Origin: Streptomyces decoyicus
GTDB lineage: Bacteria; Actinomycetota; Actinomycetes; Streptomycetales; Streptomycetaceae
Direction: 5' to 3'
Assembly (NCBI RefSeq): GCF_019880305.1
Contig: NZ_CP082301.1
Coordinates: 1,550,001 to 1,614,000 of the forward strand
DNA: 64,000 nt
The position numbers and the translations under genes are program-made. Below, piece by piece: positions 10,731 to 21,502 of this stretch. How positions within the stretch are numbered: the stretch's first letter is position 1; every line of letters begins with the position of its first letter. The notes beneath the pieces are model-generated. The model was not told the origin of the DNA, did no database searches, and saw only the letters and a program-made list of their open reading frames with translations.

Positions 10731-11516
10731 TCAGACGGGGGTGACGTAGGCGCCCGCGATACCGCCGTCGACCAGGAACTCGGCGGCGTTGACGAACGAG
10801 GAGTCGTCGCTGGCGAGGAAGGCGACGGCGGAGGCGATCTCCTCGGGCTCGGCGAACCGGCCGACGGGGACGTGCACCAGGCGGCGCGCGGCGCGCTCCG
10901 GGTCCTTGGCGAACAGCTCCTGGAGAAGCGGGGTGTTGACCGGCCCGGGGCACAGGGCGTTGACCCGGATGCCCTCGCGGGCGAACTGGACGCCCAGTTC
11001 GCGGGACATGGACAGCACGCCGCCCTTGGAGGCGGTGTAGCTGATCTGGGAGGTGGCGGCACCCATCACGGCCACGAAGGACGCGGTGTTGATGATGGAG
11101 CCGCGGCCCTGGTCGCGCATGTAGGGCAGCGCGTGCTTGCAGCAGAGGTAGACCGAGGTGAGGTTGACCTCCTGGACGCGCTTCCAGGCGTCCAGTCCGG
11201 TGGTGAGGATCGAGTCGTCGTCGTCCGGGGAGATCCCGGCGTTGTTGAAGGCGATGTCGACCGAGCCGTAGGTGTCGAAGGCGGTCTTGTAGAGCGCCTC
11301 GACCTGGTCGGAGTCGGTCACATCGACCTGGACGAAGAGGCCGCCGACCTCGGCGGCCGCGGCCTTGCCCGCCGTCTCGTCGATGTCGGCGCAGACGACG
11401 TTGGCGCCCTCGGAGGCCAGTCGGCGGGCGGTGGCCAGCCCGATGCCGCTGCCGGCACCGGTGATCACGGCGGTACGGCCGACGAGGCGGCGGCACACTG
11501 CGGTCTGGTCGGTCAC
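10731..11516 (-). CDS. Short-chain dehydrogenase/reductase
   Basis: A 261-residue NAD(P)-dependent oxidoreductase. It shows the Rossmann glycine motif TGAGSGIG, NNAG, the catalytic Tyr-x3-Lys in SYTASKGG, and the PGPVNTPL segment. The Asp in CADIDE after strand 2 favours NAD. It starts with GTG (11514-11516), overlapping the aldehyde dehydrogenase stop by 4 bp (GTGA), so it belongs to the glnA4-ALDH-SDR operon. In the proposed ethanolamine pathway it would oxidise the alcohol of gamma-glutamylethanolamide to the aldehyde. That step assignment is inferred from operon position. Confidence 0.88.
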   Translation of the reverse strand: MTDQTAVCRRLVGRTAVITGAGSGIGLATARRLASEGANVVCADIDETAGKAAAAEVGGLFVQVDVTDSDQVEALYKTAFDTYGSVDIAFNNAGISPDDDDSILTTGLDAWKRVQEVNLTSVYLCCKHALPYMRDQGRGSIINTASFVAVMGAATSQISYTASKGGVLSMSRELGVQFAREGIRVNALCPGPVNTPLLQELFAKDPERAARRLVHVPVGRFAEPEEIASAVAFLASDDSSFVNAAEFLVDGGIAGAYVTPV

Positions 11517-12892
11517 TGGGTCTCCTCTGTGCTGATGAAGATGTTCTTGGTCTCGGTGAAGGCGGTCAGTGCGTCGGGGCCCAGTTCACGGCCGAGGCCG
11601 GACTGCTTGAAGCCGCCGAAGGGGGTCCAATAGCGCACTGCGCTGTGGGAGTTGACGGAGAGGTTGCCGGCCGCGACGCCGCGCGAGACCCGCAGGGCAC
11701 GGCCGACGTCACGGGTCCACAGCGACCCGGCCAGGCCGTAGTCGCCGGCGTTGGCGAGCCGGACGGCGTGGGCCTCGTCCTCGAAGGGCAGGACGACGGC
11801 GACCGGGCCGAAGATCTCCTCGACGGCCGTACGGTCGTCGGGGCGGCCCTCCAGGACGGTGGCCGGGTACCAGAAGCCCTTGCCGGCGGGGGCCTCGCCG
11901 CGGATGGCGGCCGGGGCGTCCTCGCGGACGTAGGACCGTACCCGCTCGCGCTGGGCGGCGGAGATCAGCGGGCCCATCTGGGTGGGGGGGTCGGCCGGGT
12001 CGCCGACGGTGAACGCCTTGACGGCGGGCTCCAGCAGCTCCATGAAGCGGTCGTAGACGGAGCGCTGGACGAGGATGCGGCTGCGGGCGCAGCAGTCCTG
12101 GCCGGTGTTGTCGAGGAAGGAGCCGGGGGCGGCGGCCGCGGCGGCTTCGAGGTCGGCGTCGGCGAAGACGATATTGGGGCTCTTGCCGCCGAGTTCGAGG
12201 GTGAGCCGCTTGGTCTGCGCCGCGCAGCGGGCGGCGATCTGCCGGCCGGTGGCGGTGGAGCCGGTGAAGACGACCTTGGCGACGCCGGGGTGGTCGACCA
12301 GCGCGGTGCCGGTGACCGGTCCCTCGCCGGGCAGGACCTGGAAGAGGCCCTCGGGGAGCCCGGCCTCCAGCGCCAGCTCGGCGAGCTTGAGCGCGGTGAG
12401 CGGGGTGGTCTCGGCGGGCTTGAGGAGCACGGCGTTGCCGGCCGCGAGCGCGGGGGCGGTGCCCCAGGCGGCGATCGGCATCGGGAAGTTCCAGGGGGCG
12501 ATGACGGCGACGACGCCGAGCGGCTCCTGGACGGTGATGTTCAGGCCGCCGGAGACGGGGATCTGGGTGCCGTTCAGGCGCTCCACTCCCCCGGCCGCGT
12601 AGTGCAGCAGATCGCGGACGTTGCCCGCTTCCCACCGGGCGTTGCCCAGAGGGTGGCCGGCTTCCTTCAGTTCGAGTTCGGCGAGCGGTGCGATGTGGGC
12701 GTCGACGACCTCGGCGAACCGGCGCAGGATGCGGGCCCGGTCGCCGGGTGCCACGGCCGCCCAGGCCTCCTGGGCGGCGGCGGCCCGCCGGACCGCGGCA
12801 TCGACCTCTTGGGGGGAGGTGGTGGGGACGGTCGCCACCACCTCCTCGGTCGCCGGGTTGAGGATGTGCAGCTCGTGCAGACCAGTGGACAC
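11513..12892 (-). CDS. Aldehyde dehydrogenase
   Basis: A 459-residue NAD(P)-dependent aldehyde dehydrogenase. VIAPWNFPMP, GNAVLLKPAETTP and FTGSTATG bind the cofactor; the general base Glu lies in LELGGKSPNIVFADAD and the nucleophile Cys in NTGQDCCARSRI. EIFGPV and PFGGFKQSGLGRE near the end are also canonical. It starts at GTG (12890-12892) only 11 bp after the glnA4-like gene. It probably oxidises gamma-glutamyl-aminoacetaldehyde in ethanolamine breakdown; the family is certain, the substrate is inferred. Confidence 0.9.
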   Translation of the reverse strand: MSTGLHELHILNPATEEVVATVPTTSPQEVDAAVRRAAAAQEAWAAVAPGDRARILRRFAEVVDAHIAPLAELELKEAGHPLGNARWEAGNVRDLLHYAAGGVERLNGTQIPVSGGLNITVQEPLGVVAVIAPWNFPMPIAAWGTAPALAAGNAVLLKPAETTPLTALKLAELALEAGLPEGLFQVLPGEGPVTGTALVDHPGVAKVVFTGSTATGRQIAARCAAQTKRLTLELGGKSPNIVFADADLEAAAAAAPGSFLDNTGQDCCARSRILVQRSVYDRFMELLEPAVKAFTVGDPADPPTQMGPLISAAQRERVRSYVREDAPAAIRGEAPAGKGFWYPATVLEGRPDDRTAVEEIFGPVAVVLPFEDEAHAVRLANAGDYGLAGSLWTRDVGRALRVSRGVAAGNLSVNSHSAVRYWTPFGGFKQSGLGRELGPDALTAFTETKNIFISTEETQ

Positions 12893-12903
12893 GGTCAGGT
12901 TCC

Positions 12904-14271
12904 TTACATGCGCTCGAAGGAGCGGAAGCGCTCCCAGTCCGTGACGGCGGCGTCGTAGGCGTCCTGCTCGACGCGCGCCATGTGCCGGTAGTGGTCGACG
13001 ACCTCGTCGCCGAACGCATCCCGGGCGATCGGGCTCTTCTCCCACAGCTCGGCGGCCTCGCGCAGCGTCGTGGGGACGTGAGCGGCGTCGCCGGTGTAGG
13101 CGTTGCCCGTGGTCGCCTCGGGGAGTTCCAGCTCGTGCTCGATTCCGTACAGGCCCGCCGCGACCATGCCGGCGACCGCGAGGTAGGGGTTCACATCGCC
13201 GCCGGGCAGGCGGTTCTCCAGGCGGTGGGCGCGGCCGTGGCCGACCACCCGCAGGGCGCAGGTGCGGTTGTCGGGGCCCCAGGCGACGGCGGTGGGCGCG
13301 AAGGAGCCGGGGCGGAAGCGCTTGTAGGAGTTGATGTTGGGCGCGTAGAGGAGCGTGAAGTCACGCATCGCGGCGACCTGGCCCGCCAGGAAGTGCTGCA
13401 TGGTCTTCGACATGCCGTACGGGCCGCTGTCGTCGGCCAGCACCGGCCGGCCCTCCGCGTCCTGGAGCGAGAGGTGGATATGACAGGAGTTGCCCTCGCG
13501 CTCGTCGTACTTCGCCATGAAGGTGAGCGACATGCCCTCCTGGGCGGCGATCTCCTTGGCACCCGTCTTGTAGATGGAGTGCTGGTCGCAGGTGGTGAGC
13601 GCCTCGTCGTAGACGAACACGATCTCGTGCTGGCCGAGGTTGCACTCGCCCTTGGCGGACTCGACGGTCATGCCGGCCGCGCCCATCTCGTTGCGGATCC
13701 GGCGCAGCACGGGTTCGACCCGGCCGGTGCCGAGGACCGAGTAGTCGGCGTTGTACTGGTTGGCGGGGTTCATCTGGCGGTAGCCGCGCGACCAGGCGTC
13801 TTCGTAGGTGTCCTTGAAGAGCATGAACTCCAGCTCGGTGCCGGCGTGGGCGCTCCAGCCGCGCTCGGCGAGCCGGTCGAGCTGGCGGCGCAGGATCTGC
13901 CGCGGGGAGGCGACGACCGGTGAGCCGTCGTGCCAGGCGAGGTCGGCGGTGATCAGCGCGGTGCCGGGGTTCCAGGGGGTGCGGCGCAGGGTGCCGGGGT
14001 CGCCGTGCATGGCGAAGTCGCCGTAGCCGCGTTCCCAGGAGGACATCGCGTAGCCCTCGACGGTGTTGAGGTCGACATCGACGGCGAGGAGGTAGTTGCA
14101 GCCCTCCGTACCGTGTTCGAGGACGGTGTCGAGGAAGTATCGGGCCGCGAACCGCTTGCCCTGGAGCCTGCCTTGCATATCGGTGAAGGCGAGGACGACA
14201 GTGTCGATCTCCCCGGCGTCGACGAGGACCCTGAGCTCCTCGACGGAGAGTGGGGGCGTGCGGTCTGCCAC
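12904..14271 (-). CDS. glnA4: Glutamine synthetase-like gamma-glutamylethanolamide synthetase
   Basis: A 455-residue glutamine-synthetase-fold enzyme. The metal/ATP-binding segments AGTELEFML, GECNLGQHEIVF and NSCHIHLSLQD and the C-terminal LENRLPGGDVNPYLA are present. The NLYxLP adenylylation loop of true GS-I is replaced (GIEHELELPEATTGNAY), arguing against ordinary glutamine synthesis. In S. coelicolor the equivalent gene next to a GntR regulator, GlnA4, ligates glutamate to ethanolamine; assignment here rests on that synteny from memory. The GTG start (14269-14271) lies 7 nt after GGAGG. It is divergent from the regulator and leads the ALDH-SDR operon. Confidence 0.8.
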   Translation of the reverse strand: MADRTPPLSVEELRVLVDAGEIDTVVLAFTDMQGRLQGKRFAARYFLDTVLEHGTEGCNYLLAVDVDLNTVEGYAMSSWERGYGDFAMHGDPGTLRRTPWNPGTALITADLAWHDGSPVVASPRQILRRQLDRLAERGWSAHAGTELEFMLFKDTYEDAWSRGYRQMNPANQYNADYSVLGTGRVEPVLRRIRNEMGAAGMTVESAKGECNLGQHEIVFVYDEALTTCDQHSIYKTGAKEIAAQEGMSLTFMAKYDEREGNSCHIHLSLQDAEGRPVLADDSGPYGMSKTMQHFLAGQVAAMRDFTLLYAPNINSYKRFRPGSFAPTAVAWGPDNRTCALRVVGHGRAHRLENRLPGGDVNPYLAVAGMVAAGLYGIEHELELPEATTGNAYTGDAAHVPTTLREAAELWEKSPIARDAFGDEVVDHYRHMARVEQDAYDAAVTDWERFRSFERM

Positions 14272-14302
14272 GGTGTTGCCTCCTGTCACTGCATCCGGAG
14301 GT

Positions 14303-14328
14303 CATAAGGTAGGCACACGAACCATTGA
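14303..14328. promoter_or_regulatory. Candidate GntR operator between glnA4 and its regulator
   Basis: In the 73-bp divergent spacer, AAGGT (14306-14310) and ACCAT (14321-14325) are separated by exactly 10 bp. The same AAGGT-N10-ACC layout recurs in perfect form before the permease gene. Position between divergent genes suits autoregulation and control of glnA4. Confidence 0.5.
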
Positions 14329-14344
14329 TTGGGAAGGGGTATCG

Positions 14345-15076
14345 ATGGACGGTGCGGTCGATCGGCTGGCACCCGTGCTGCGGCCGGTGCGGGCGGGCAA
14401 CGGTTTCGAGGAAGCGCTGGAGCAGATACTCCAGATCGTGCGGCTCGGCCTGGTGCCCCAGGGCGAACGGCTGCCCGCCGAGCGGGAATTGGCCGAACGG
14501 CTCCAGATCAGCCGGGTCACCCTGCGCGAGGTGCTCAAGGTGCTCCAGGACGAGGGCCTGGTGGAGAGCCGGCGCGGGCGCTACGGCGGCACGTTCGTAC
14601 GGGTGCGCACGGAGAACCCGGGCGAGGCCGAGCTGCGGCGCCGGATCGAGAAGATCGACGTCGAGGACACCCTGCGCTTCCGGGAAGTGCTGGAGGTGGG
14701 AGCGGCCGGGCTGTGCGCGGCCCACGGGCTGTCCGACGCGCAGAGCGACCGGCTGCGGGCGGCGCTCGCGGCCACCCAGGAGGCGCCGCTCGCCGACTAC
14801 CGCCGGCGCGACACCCTGCTGCATCTGACCCTCGCGGAGCTGTCCGGCTCACCGTCGCTGGCGGCGCAGTACGCGGCGGTACGGGCGGGCGTCAACGATC
14901 TCCTGGACTGCATTCCGCTCCTGGTCCGGAACCTGGAGCATTCGCAGACCCAGCACACCGCACTGGTCGAGGCGGTGCTGGAGGGCGATGCGGACGGTGC
15001 CCGCGAAGTGATGCGCGAGCACTGCTGCGGGACGGCGGCGCTGCTGCGGGGCTTCCTGACGGCTCCGTCACCCTGA
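14345..15076 (+). CDS. GntR/FadR-family regulator of the ethanolamine cluster
   Basis: A 243-residue regulator with an N-terminal winged helix (PAERELAERLQISRVTLREVLKVLQDEGLVESRRGRYGGTFV, written here only as the RVTLREVL recognition segment and following wing, about 40-85) and a C-terminal all-helical FCD ligand domain. FCD metal-ligand residues are suggested by the H in LLHLTLAEL and the H in QTQHTALVEA. It starts at ATG 14345 after GAAGGGG. In S. coelicolor the equivalent gene is called epuRI, as I recall. It probably represses or activates glnA4 and the permease according to an ethanolamine-pathway ligand. Confidence 0.85.
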   Translation: MDGAVDRLAPVLRPVRAGNGFEEALEQILQIVRLGLVPQGERLPAERELAERLQISRVTLREVLKVLQDEGLVESRRGRYGGTFVRVRTENPGEAELRRRIEKIDVEDTLRFREVLEVGAAGLCAAHGLSDAQSDRLRAALAATQEAPLADYRRRDTLLHLTLAELSGSPSLAAQYAAVRAGVNDLLDCIPLLVRNLEHSQTQHTALVEAVLEGDADGAREVMREHCCGTAALLRGFLTAPSP

Positions 15077-15149
15077 GCACCCGCCCGGGGACCCTGCGGG
15101 TGCGTTCACCATTCTTTTACGTCCAGGTCTTGCGCTGAGGCGACCCGCC

Positions 15150-15177
15150 AGCAAAGGTATGCGGCTAAACCTTTGCT
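15150..15177. promoter_or_regulatory. Perfect inverted-repeat operator before the permease
   Basis: agcaaaggt (15150-15158), a 10-bp spacer, and acctttgct (15169-15177) form a perfect 9-bp inverted repeat 30 bp upstream of the permease start. It shares the AAGGT-N10-ACC core with the site in the glnA4 divergent spacer, so the GntR protein is the likely ligand. It has no T run, so a terminator is less likely. Confidence 0.6.
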
Positions 15178-15208
15178 CGTTATCCCCTCGGCGAGGCAGG
15201 AGCGGCTC

Positions 15209-16678
<1,470 letters not shown>

Positions 16679-16680
16679 CC

Positions 16681-16727
16681 GGTACGCCGGTACACCGGTA
16701 CGCCGGTACGCCGGTACGCCGGTACGC
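16681..16727. repeat. 8-bp tandem repeat (ggtacgcc)
   Basis: Five full units and one partial unit of ggtacgcc (one unit is ggtacacc) start 3 bp after the permease stop. A ggccggcc-type hairpin follows at about 16734-16757. The tract separates the permease from the hydrolase gene and may be a slippage hot spot. Confidence 0.9.
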
Positions 16728-16808
16728 AGCAACGGCCGGCCGGGGCATCCCGGCCGGCCCCGCCCGTCCCCGCACCGCCCGCCCGCCCCCCACGGAGGAC
16801 CACACCCC

Positions 16809-17507
16809 ATGTCCCAGCCCCTCATCGGCATCAGCACGTACCAGGAAGAGGCCCGGTGGGGGGTGTGGGCCCTGCCCGCCGCGCTGGTGCCCGCCGGATA
16901 CCCGAAGCTGGTGCAGCGCTCGGGCGGGCTGGCCGCGCTGCTGCCGCCGGGCGACCCGGCCACGGCCGCCGAGACCGTCGCCCGTCTGGACGGGCTGGTG
17001 ATCGCCGGCGGCGCGGATGTGGAGCCGGCCCGCTACGGCGCGGAGCCGCACCCCAGGACCGGCCCGCCGGCCCTGGACCGGGACGCCTGGGAACTGGCCC
17101 TGATCGAGGCCGCGTTGTCGGGCGGCGTCCCGCTGCTGGGCATCTGCCGCGGGCTCCAGCTGCTGAACGTGGTGCTGGGCGGCACCCTCGTCCAGCACCT
17201 CGACGGGCATGCCGGAGCCCCCGGAGTCTTCGACCGGCACGACATCAAGCCGGTCCCCGGGACCCTGCTGGGCCGTACGCTGCCCGAGCCGGTCTCCGTG
17301 CCGACGTACCACCACCAGGCCGTGGACCGGCTCGGCCGCGGGCTCCTGGCCTCCGCCTATGCGGAGGACGGCACCATCGAGGCGCTGGAACTCCCGGGCG
17401 CGTACGGCTTCACCCTGGCGGTGCAGTGGCACCCCGAGGCCGGGGACGACACCCGGGTGATGGAGGCCCTGGTGGCGGCGGCGCGCGGGACGTCCGCCGG
17501 GGAGTGA
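16809..17507 (+). CDS. Class-I glutamine amidotransferase-like gamma-glutamyl hydrolase (peptidase C26)
   Basis: A 232-residue hydrolase of the PuuD/gamma-glutamyl-GABA hydrolase type. The nucleophile Cys is in PLLGICRGLQLLNV and the catalytic His-Glu pair in VQWHPEAG. GLVIAGGADVEPARYG is also typical. It starts at ATG 16809 with GGAGG 11 bp upstream. In the proposed pathway it would split gamma-glutamylglycine to glutamate and glycine, completing ethanolamine catabolism. The substrate is inferred from context; GABA or polyamine derivatives are alternatives. Confidence 0.85.
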   Translation: MSQPLIGISTYQEEARWGVWALPAALVPAGYPKLVQRSGGLAALLPPGDPATAAETVARLDGLVIAGGADVEPARYGAEPHPRTGPPALDRDAWELALIEAALSGGVPLLGICRGLQLLNVVLGGTLVQHLDGHAGAPGVFDRHDIKPVPGTLLGRTLPEPVSVPTYHHQAVDRLGRGLLASAYAEDGTIEALELPGAYGFTLAVQWHPEAGDDTRVMEALVAAARGTSAGE

Positions 17508-17538
17508 CCGGGACGGGCCCTGGGCCCCGGCGGCCCGC

Positions 17539-18471
17539 TCAGTGCGCCCCGCGCGTCAGCCCCAGCAGCTGCCGGGCCGGGCCCGCGGGCCGCTGACCGG
17601 CGGGCCACACGGCCCGCAGATCGCGGCCGAGCCGCAGCTCGCGCACCGGAATCTCGACCAGCCGGCGAGCGGTCAGCTCCTCACCGACGGCGAGTTCACT
17701 GAGGACGGACGGCGCCGCCTCGCTCACCACGGCCGCCTTCACGGCGGTGGTCGAGGCGAGTTCGAGGAGCGGCTCGGCCAGCCCGCCGTGCCGGGCGAGC
17801 GCCGCGTCCAGCACCTGGCGGGTCCCCGAGCCCCGCTCGCGCAGGATCAGCGGGGTGGCGGCGAGTTCGGCGGCGGTCAGCTCCGTACGGCGCCGGGCCC
17901 AGGGATGGGACGGGGCCGCGACCACCACCAGCCGGTCATGCCCGATGACCGTCCCGTCCAGCCCCGACGGCACCTCCAGCCCCTCCACAAATCCGACGTC
18001 CGCCGCGCCCCCCAGCAACCGCTCGGCGACCACGCTGGAGTTGCCCGCGAGCAGCGACACCGCGGTCCCAGGCCGCTGCGCGCGCAGGGCGATCAGCCAC
18101 CCCGGCAGCAGATACTCGGCGATCGTCATGCTGGCCGCGACCCGCAACCGCGAATCACGCTGCCCCCGCAACGCCTGCGCGCCCGCGTCGAAGGCCTCGG
18201 CCGCCTCCACCACCCGCCGCGCCCAGTCCGTCACCAGGGCGCCGGCGTCCGTCAACCGGGAGCCGCGCGGTGAGCGTTCGACCAGCGCCACCCCCAACTG
18301 CCGCTCCATCGACCGGATACGGCTGCTGGCGGCGGGCTGGCTGATGCCCCGCGCACGGGCCGCCCGCCCCAGGCTGCCGAGCCGGGCGACGGCGAGCAGC
18401 AGCTCCAGCGCACCGAGATCCGGGACCCGGTGCGACAGCGGCACGGCGCCGGGCCCTTCCTCATCACTCAT
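17539..18471 (-). CDS. LysR-family transcriptional regulator
   Basis: A 310-residue LysR regulator. The N-terminal helix-turn-helix is LELLLAVARLGSLGRAARAR with ISQPAASSRIRSMERQLG (about 20-60); the remaining residues form the two-lobed inducer-binding domain (SMTIAEYLLPGWL, then PLILRERGSGTRQV). It is divergent from the TDT transporter gene and shares an 86-bp spacer with a CATAA-N7-TTATG box, so it probably controls that transporter. RERGSGTR is reminiscent of CysB/Cbl-like effector pockets that bind sulfur or anionic ligands, a weak hint only. Confidence 0.9.
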   Translation of the reverse strand: MSDEEGPGAVPLSHRVPDLGALELLLAVARLGSLGRAARARGISQPAASSRIRSMERQLGVALVERSPRGSRLTDAGALVTDWARRVVEAAEAFDAGAQALRGQRDSRLRVAASMTIAEYLLPGWLIALRAQRPGTAVSLLAGNSSVVAERLLGGAADVGFVEGLEVPSGLDGTVIGHDRLVVVAAPSHPWARRRTELTAAELAATPLILRERGSGTRQVLDAALARHGGLAEPLLELASTTAVKAAVVSEAAPSVLSELAVGEELTARRLVEIPVRELRLGRDLRAVWPAGQRPAGPARQLLGLTRGAH

Positions 18472-18484
18472 AAGTCCCCCTGCA

Positions 18485-18501
18485 CATAACCCCAGCTTAT
18501 G
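18485..18501. promoter_or_regulatory. LysR-type T-N11-A box
   Basis: CATAA (18485-18489), 7 bp, TTATG (18497-18501): a dyad that contains the T-N11-A pattern recognised by LysR proteins. A second, wider CATAAG...CTTATG pair uses the end of the lysR gene at 18469-18474. Confidence 0.55.
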
Positions 18502-18557
18502 CCCTCATAGACACGAGGTCCCTGGTGGCGGGCGTCCCGGGCGACGACGCTGTTCCC

Positions 18558-19712
<1,155 letters not shown>

Positions 19713-19760
19713 GGCCTGGCGTCACAGTCCCGTCTGCCTCACAGCGCCTGGCACGCCCGC

Positions 19761-20498
19761 TCACCGCGCCCCGGCCAAGGCCTGTGCCAGTACGGCCGGG
19801 GCGCGCCCCAGTGAGGGCCCGTACCAGGTCAGATACCGGCCGCTGACCAGCGCGGCGGGCAGTCCCGGGAACGCCTCGGGACCGTCCTCGGCGCTGAAGC
19901 GATAGGGCTCGTCGGGCAGCACCACGAGGTCGGCGGCACAGGCGCGGAGGGCGTCGAGCGGGATACGGGGGTAGCGGTCGGCATGGTCCGCGTAGAGGTT
20001 GCGGACGCCCAGGCGGGCCAGGAGATCACCGGCGAAGGTGTCCCGGCCCAGCACCATCCACGGCCGGCGCCAGACCGGCACCACCGCCGTCCGCCCGGCC
20101 GGACGGACCGGGAGGTCCCGCCAGGCGGCCTCGGCGGCGTCCAGCCACTCGGGCCGGGCCAGCCCGCAGCCGTGCACGAGGACCCGCTCCAGCTCCCGGA
20201 ACGCTTGCGGCAGGGTCCGTACCTCGGTGACCAGCACCGTGATCCCGGCGGCGCGCAACGCGGCGAGATCCGGCTCCCGGTTCTCCTCCTCGTTGGCGAT
20301 CACGAGGTCGGGGGCGAGGGCGGCGATCCGTTCCGTGTCCGGGTTCTTGGTGCCGCCGATGCGCACGGCATCGAGTCCGGCCGGCTCGCTGCACCAGTCG
20401 GTGGCCCCCACCAGCAGGCCGGGCGCGGTGCAGGCGACCGCCTCCGTCAGCGAGGGGACGAGTGAGACCACGCGGCGCGGCGGAGTGCGGCTCATCAT
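19761..20498 (-). CDS. Helical-backbone metal receptor (BtuF-like) without signal peptide
   Basis: A 245-residue protein with the fold of vitamin B12/iron-chelate binding proteins: RRVVSLVPSLTEAV, VGATDWC, RIGGTKNPDTERIAALAPDLVIANEEENR and the C-terminal lobe with VLPDEPYRF. There is no signal peptide or lipobox, so it should be cytoplasmic, and no ABC permease or ATPase lies nearby. This stand-alone form is known in several bacteria but its job is unclear. It starts at one of two adjacent ATG codons (20496-20498 preferred). Confidence 0.75.
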   Translation of the reverse strand: MMSRTPPRRVVSLVPSLTEAVACTAPGLLVGATDWCSEPAGLDAVRIGGTKNPDTERIAALAPDLVIANEEENREPDLAALRAAGITVLVTEVRTLPQAFRELERVLVHGCGLARPEWLDAAEAAWRDLPVRPAGRTAVVPVWRRPWMVLGRDTFAGDLLARLGVRNLYADHADRYPRIPLDALRACAADLVVLPDEPYRFSAEDGPEAFPGLPAALVSGRYLTWYGPSLGRAPAVLAQALAGAR

Positions 20499-20634
20499 GG
20501 CGCCAGGGTACGCAATTCACCGCTCGCGACGGGCGGTTGTGCACCATCGGACAATAGCGGGGACAGCCCTCGTCTCCCTAGGATCGACGCGAGTTGATCA
20601 AGCATCACCAAGGGAGAACCGAGGGATTTTCTGC

Positions 20635-21015
20635 ATGCACAGCCACCGCCGAAAGGGCACTCTCCTCAGCGTGTTGGCCACGGGTCTCGCACTCGTTTCG
20701 CCTTTGGCGCTCAGTGCGCCGGCACAGGCCGCTCCGGTCAAGGGATTCCATTCCAAGTCGGGCGGCACGGGATGCCCGGGCGCCTATGACACTGCGTTCA
20801 TCTACGTCAAGGGCGCCGCGAAATTCCGGGTCAGCTGGCGGGTCCCGAGCGGAAAAGTGCACACCCAGGAGTACTGGAACGACCCCTCCGGCATCTCGTC
20901 CAAGGCCATTCCCACCTGGCGGCACCAGGTCTACTGGAAGGTGACCTCGGTCTGGGGCACGAAGAAGACCCTGGTCAAGGTGTACGGATTCTGCAGCGTG
21001 AAGGGAAACCGGTGA
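20635..21015 (+). CDS. Small secreted protein A of a paralogous pair
   Basis: A 126-residue exported protein with no family I recognise. A signal peptide (about 1-32, ending PAQAA) is followed by a basic, Lys-rich mature domain with two cysteines (GTGCPGAY near the start and YGFCSVKG near the end), probably one disulfide. It starts at ATG 20635 with GAGGG upstream. Its stop overlaps the next gene's GTG start by 4 bp. The next gene's product has the same two-Cys, Lys-rich pattern and similar strands, which suggests an old duplication. Confidence 0.75.
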   Translation: MHSHRRKGTLLSVLATGLALVSPLALSAPAQAAPVKGFHSKSGGTGCPGAYDTAFIYVKGAAKFRVSWRVPSGKVHTQEYWNDPSGISSKAIPTWRHQVYWKVTSVWGTKKTLVKVYGFCSVKGNR

Positions 21016-21374
21016 CTTTCCGCATGAAGAAGAAGATCGCTGCGGTGCTGGCCGCCGCCGGGGCCACGCTGCTCCTCGCCCCGGGCGCCGCGCACGCCAC
21101 CGAGAAGGAGGGCGGCTACAAGCGCTGTGGCAAGGGCCAGGAAGTCATCATCGTCTCCAAGGCCGTCGGCCACATCGTGCACAAGTTCAAGATCCCGGGT
21201 AAGGGGCACCACGTCTGGACCCAGGATTTCGGCCGCAAGAACTATCTGCTCACGGAACGGCCCACCCCGACCGGACTGCGTTCGGTGAAATACCGGATCT
21301 ATGCGCTGGACGTGCCGGGAAAGTTCGACGGGGCCAAGGTCGAGACCTTCAAGCTCCTGTGCCGCAAGTTCTGA
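21012..21374 (+). CDS. Small secreted protein B of a paralogous pair
   Basis: A 120-residue exported protein, not recognised. The signal peptide covers about 1-30 (MKKKIAAVLAAAG... ending AAHA). The mature part has two cysteines (YKRCGKGQ and KLLCRKF) and is Lys-rich. The GTG at 21012 overlaps the upstream stop (GTGA); the ATG at 21024 is a possible alternative. Co-translation with protein A suggests that the two act together outside the cell. Confidence 0.72.
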   Translation: MTFRMKKKIAAVLAAAGATLLLAPGAAHATEKEGGYKRCGKGQEVIIVSKAVGHIVHKFKIPGKGHHVWTQDFGRKNYLLTERPTPTGLRSVKYRIYALDVPGKFDGAKVETFKLLCRKF

Positions 21375-21438
21375 GGCATATCCCGCCGCACCGCCGATCC
21401 GTCCGCCTCGCATTCCGTACCGCGGACCGGAAACAGCC

Positions 21439-21474
21439 GAGCCCCGCCACCGAAACGTTCCGGTGGCGGGGCTC
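21439..21474. terminator. Bidirectional terminator
   Basis: A 14-bp perfect stem (gagccccgccaccg and complement, 8-nt loop) between the convergent secreted-protein and betaine-transporter genes. Confidence 0.8.
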
Positions 21475-21502
21475 GCCGCGGCGAAGTGGACGCCGGTGAG
21501 GA

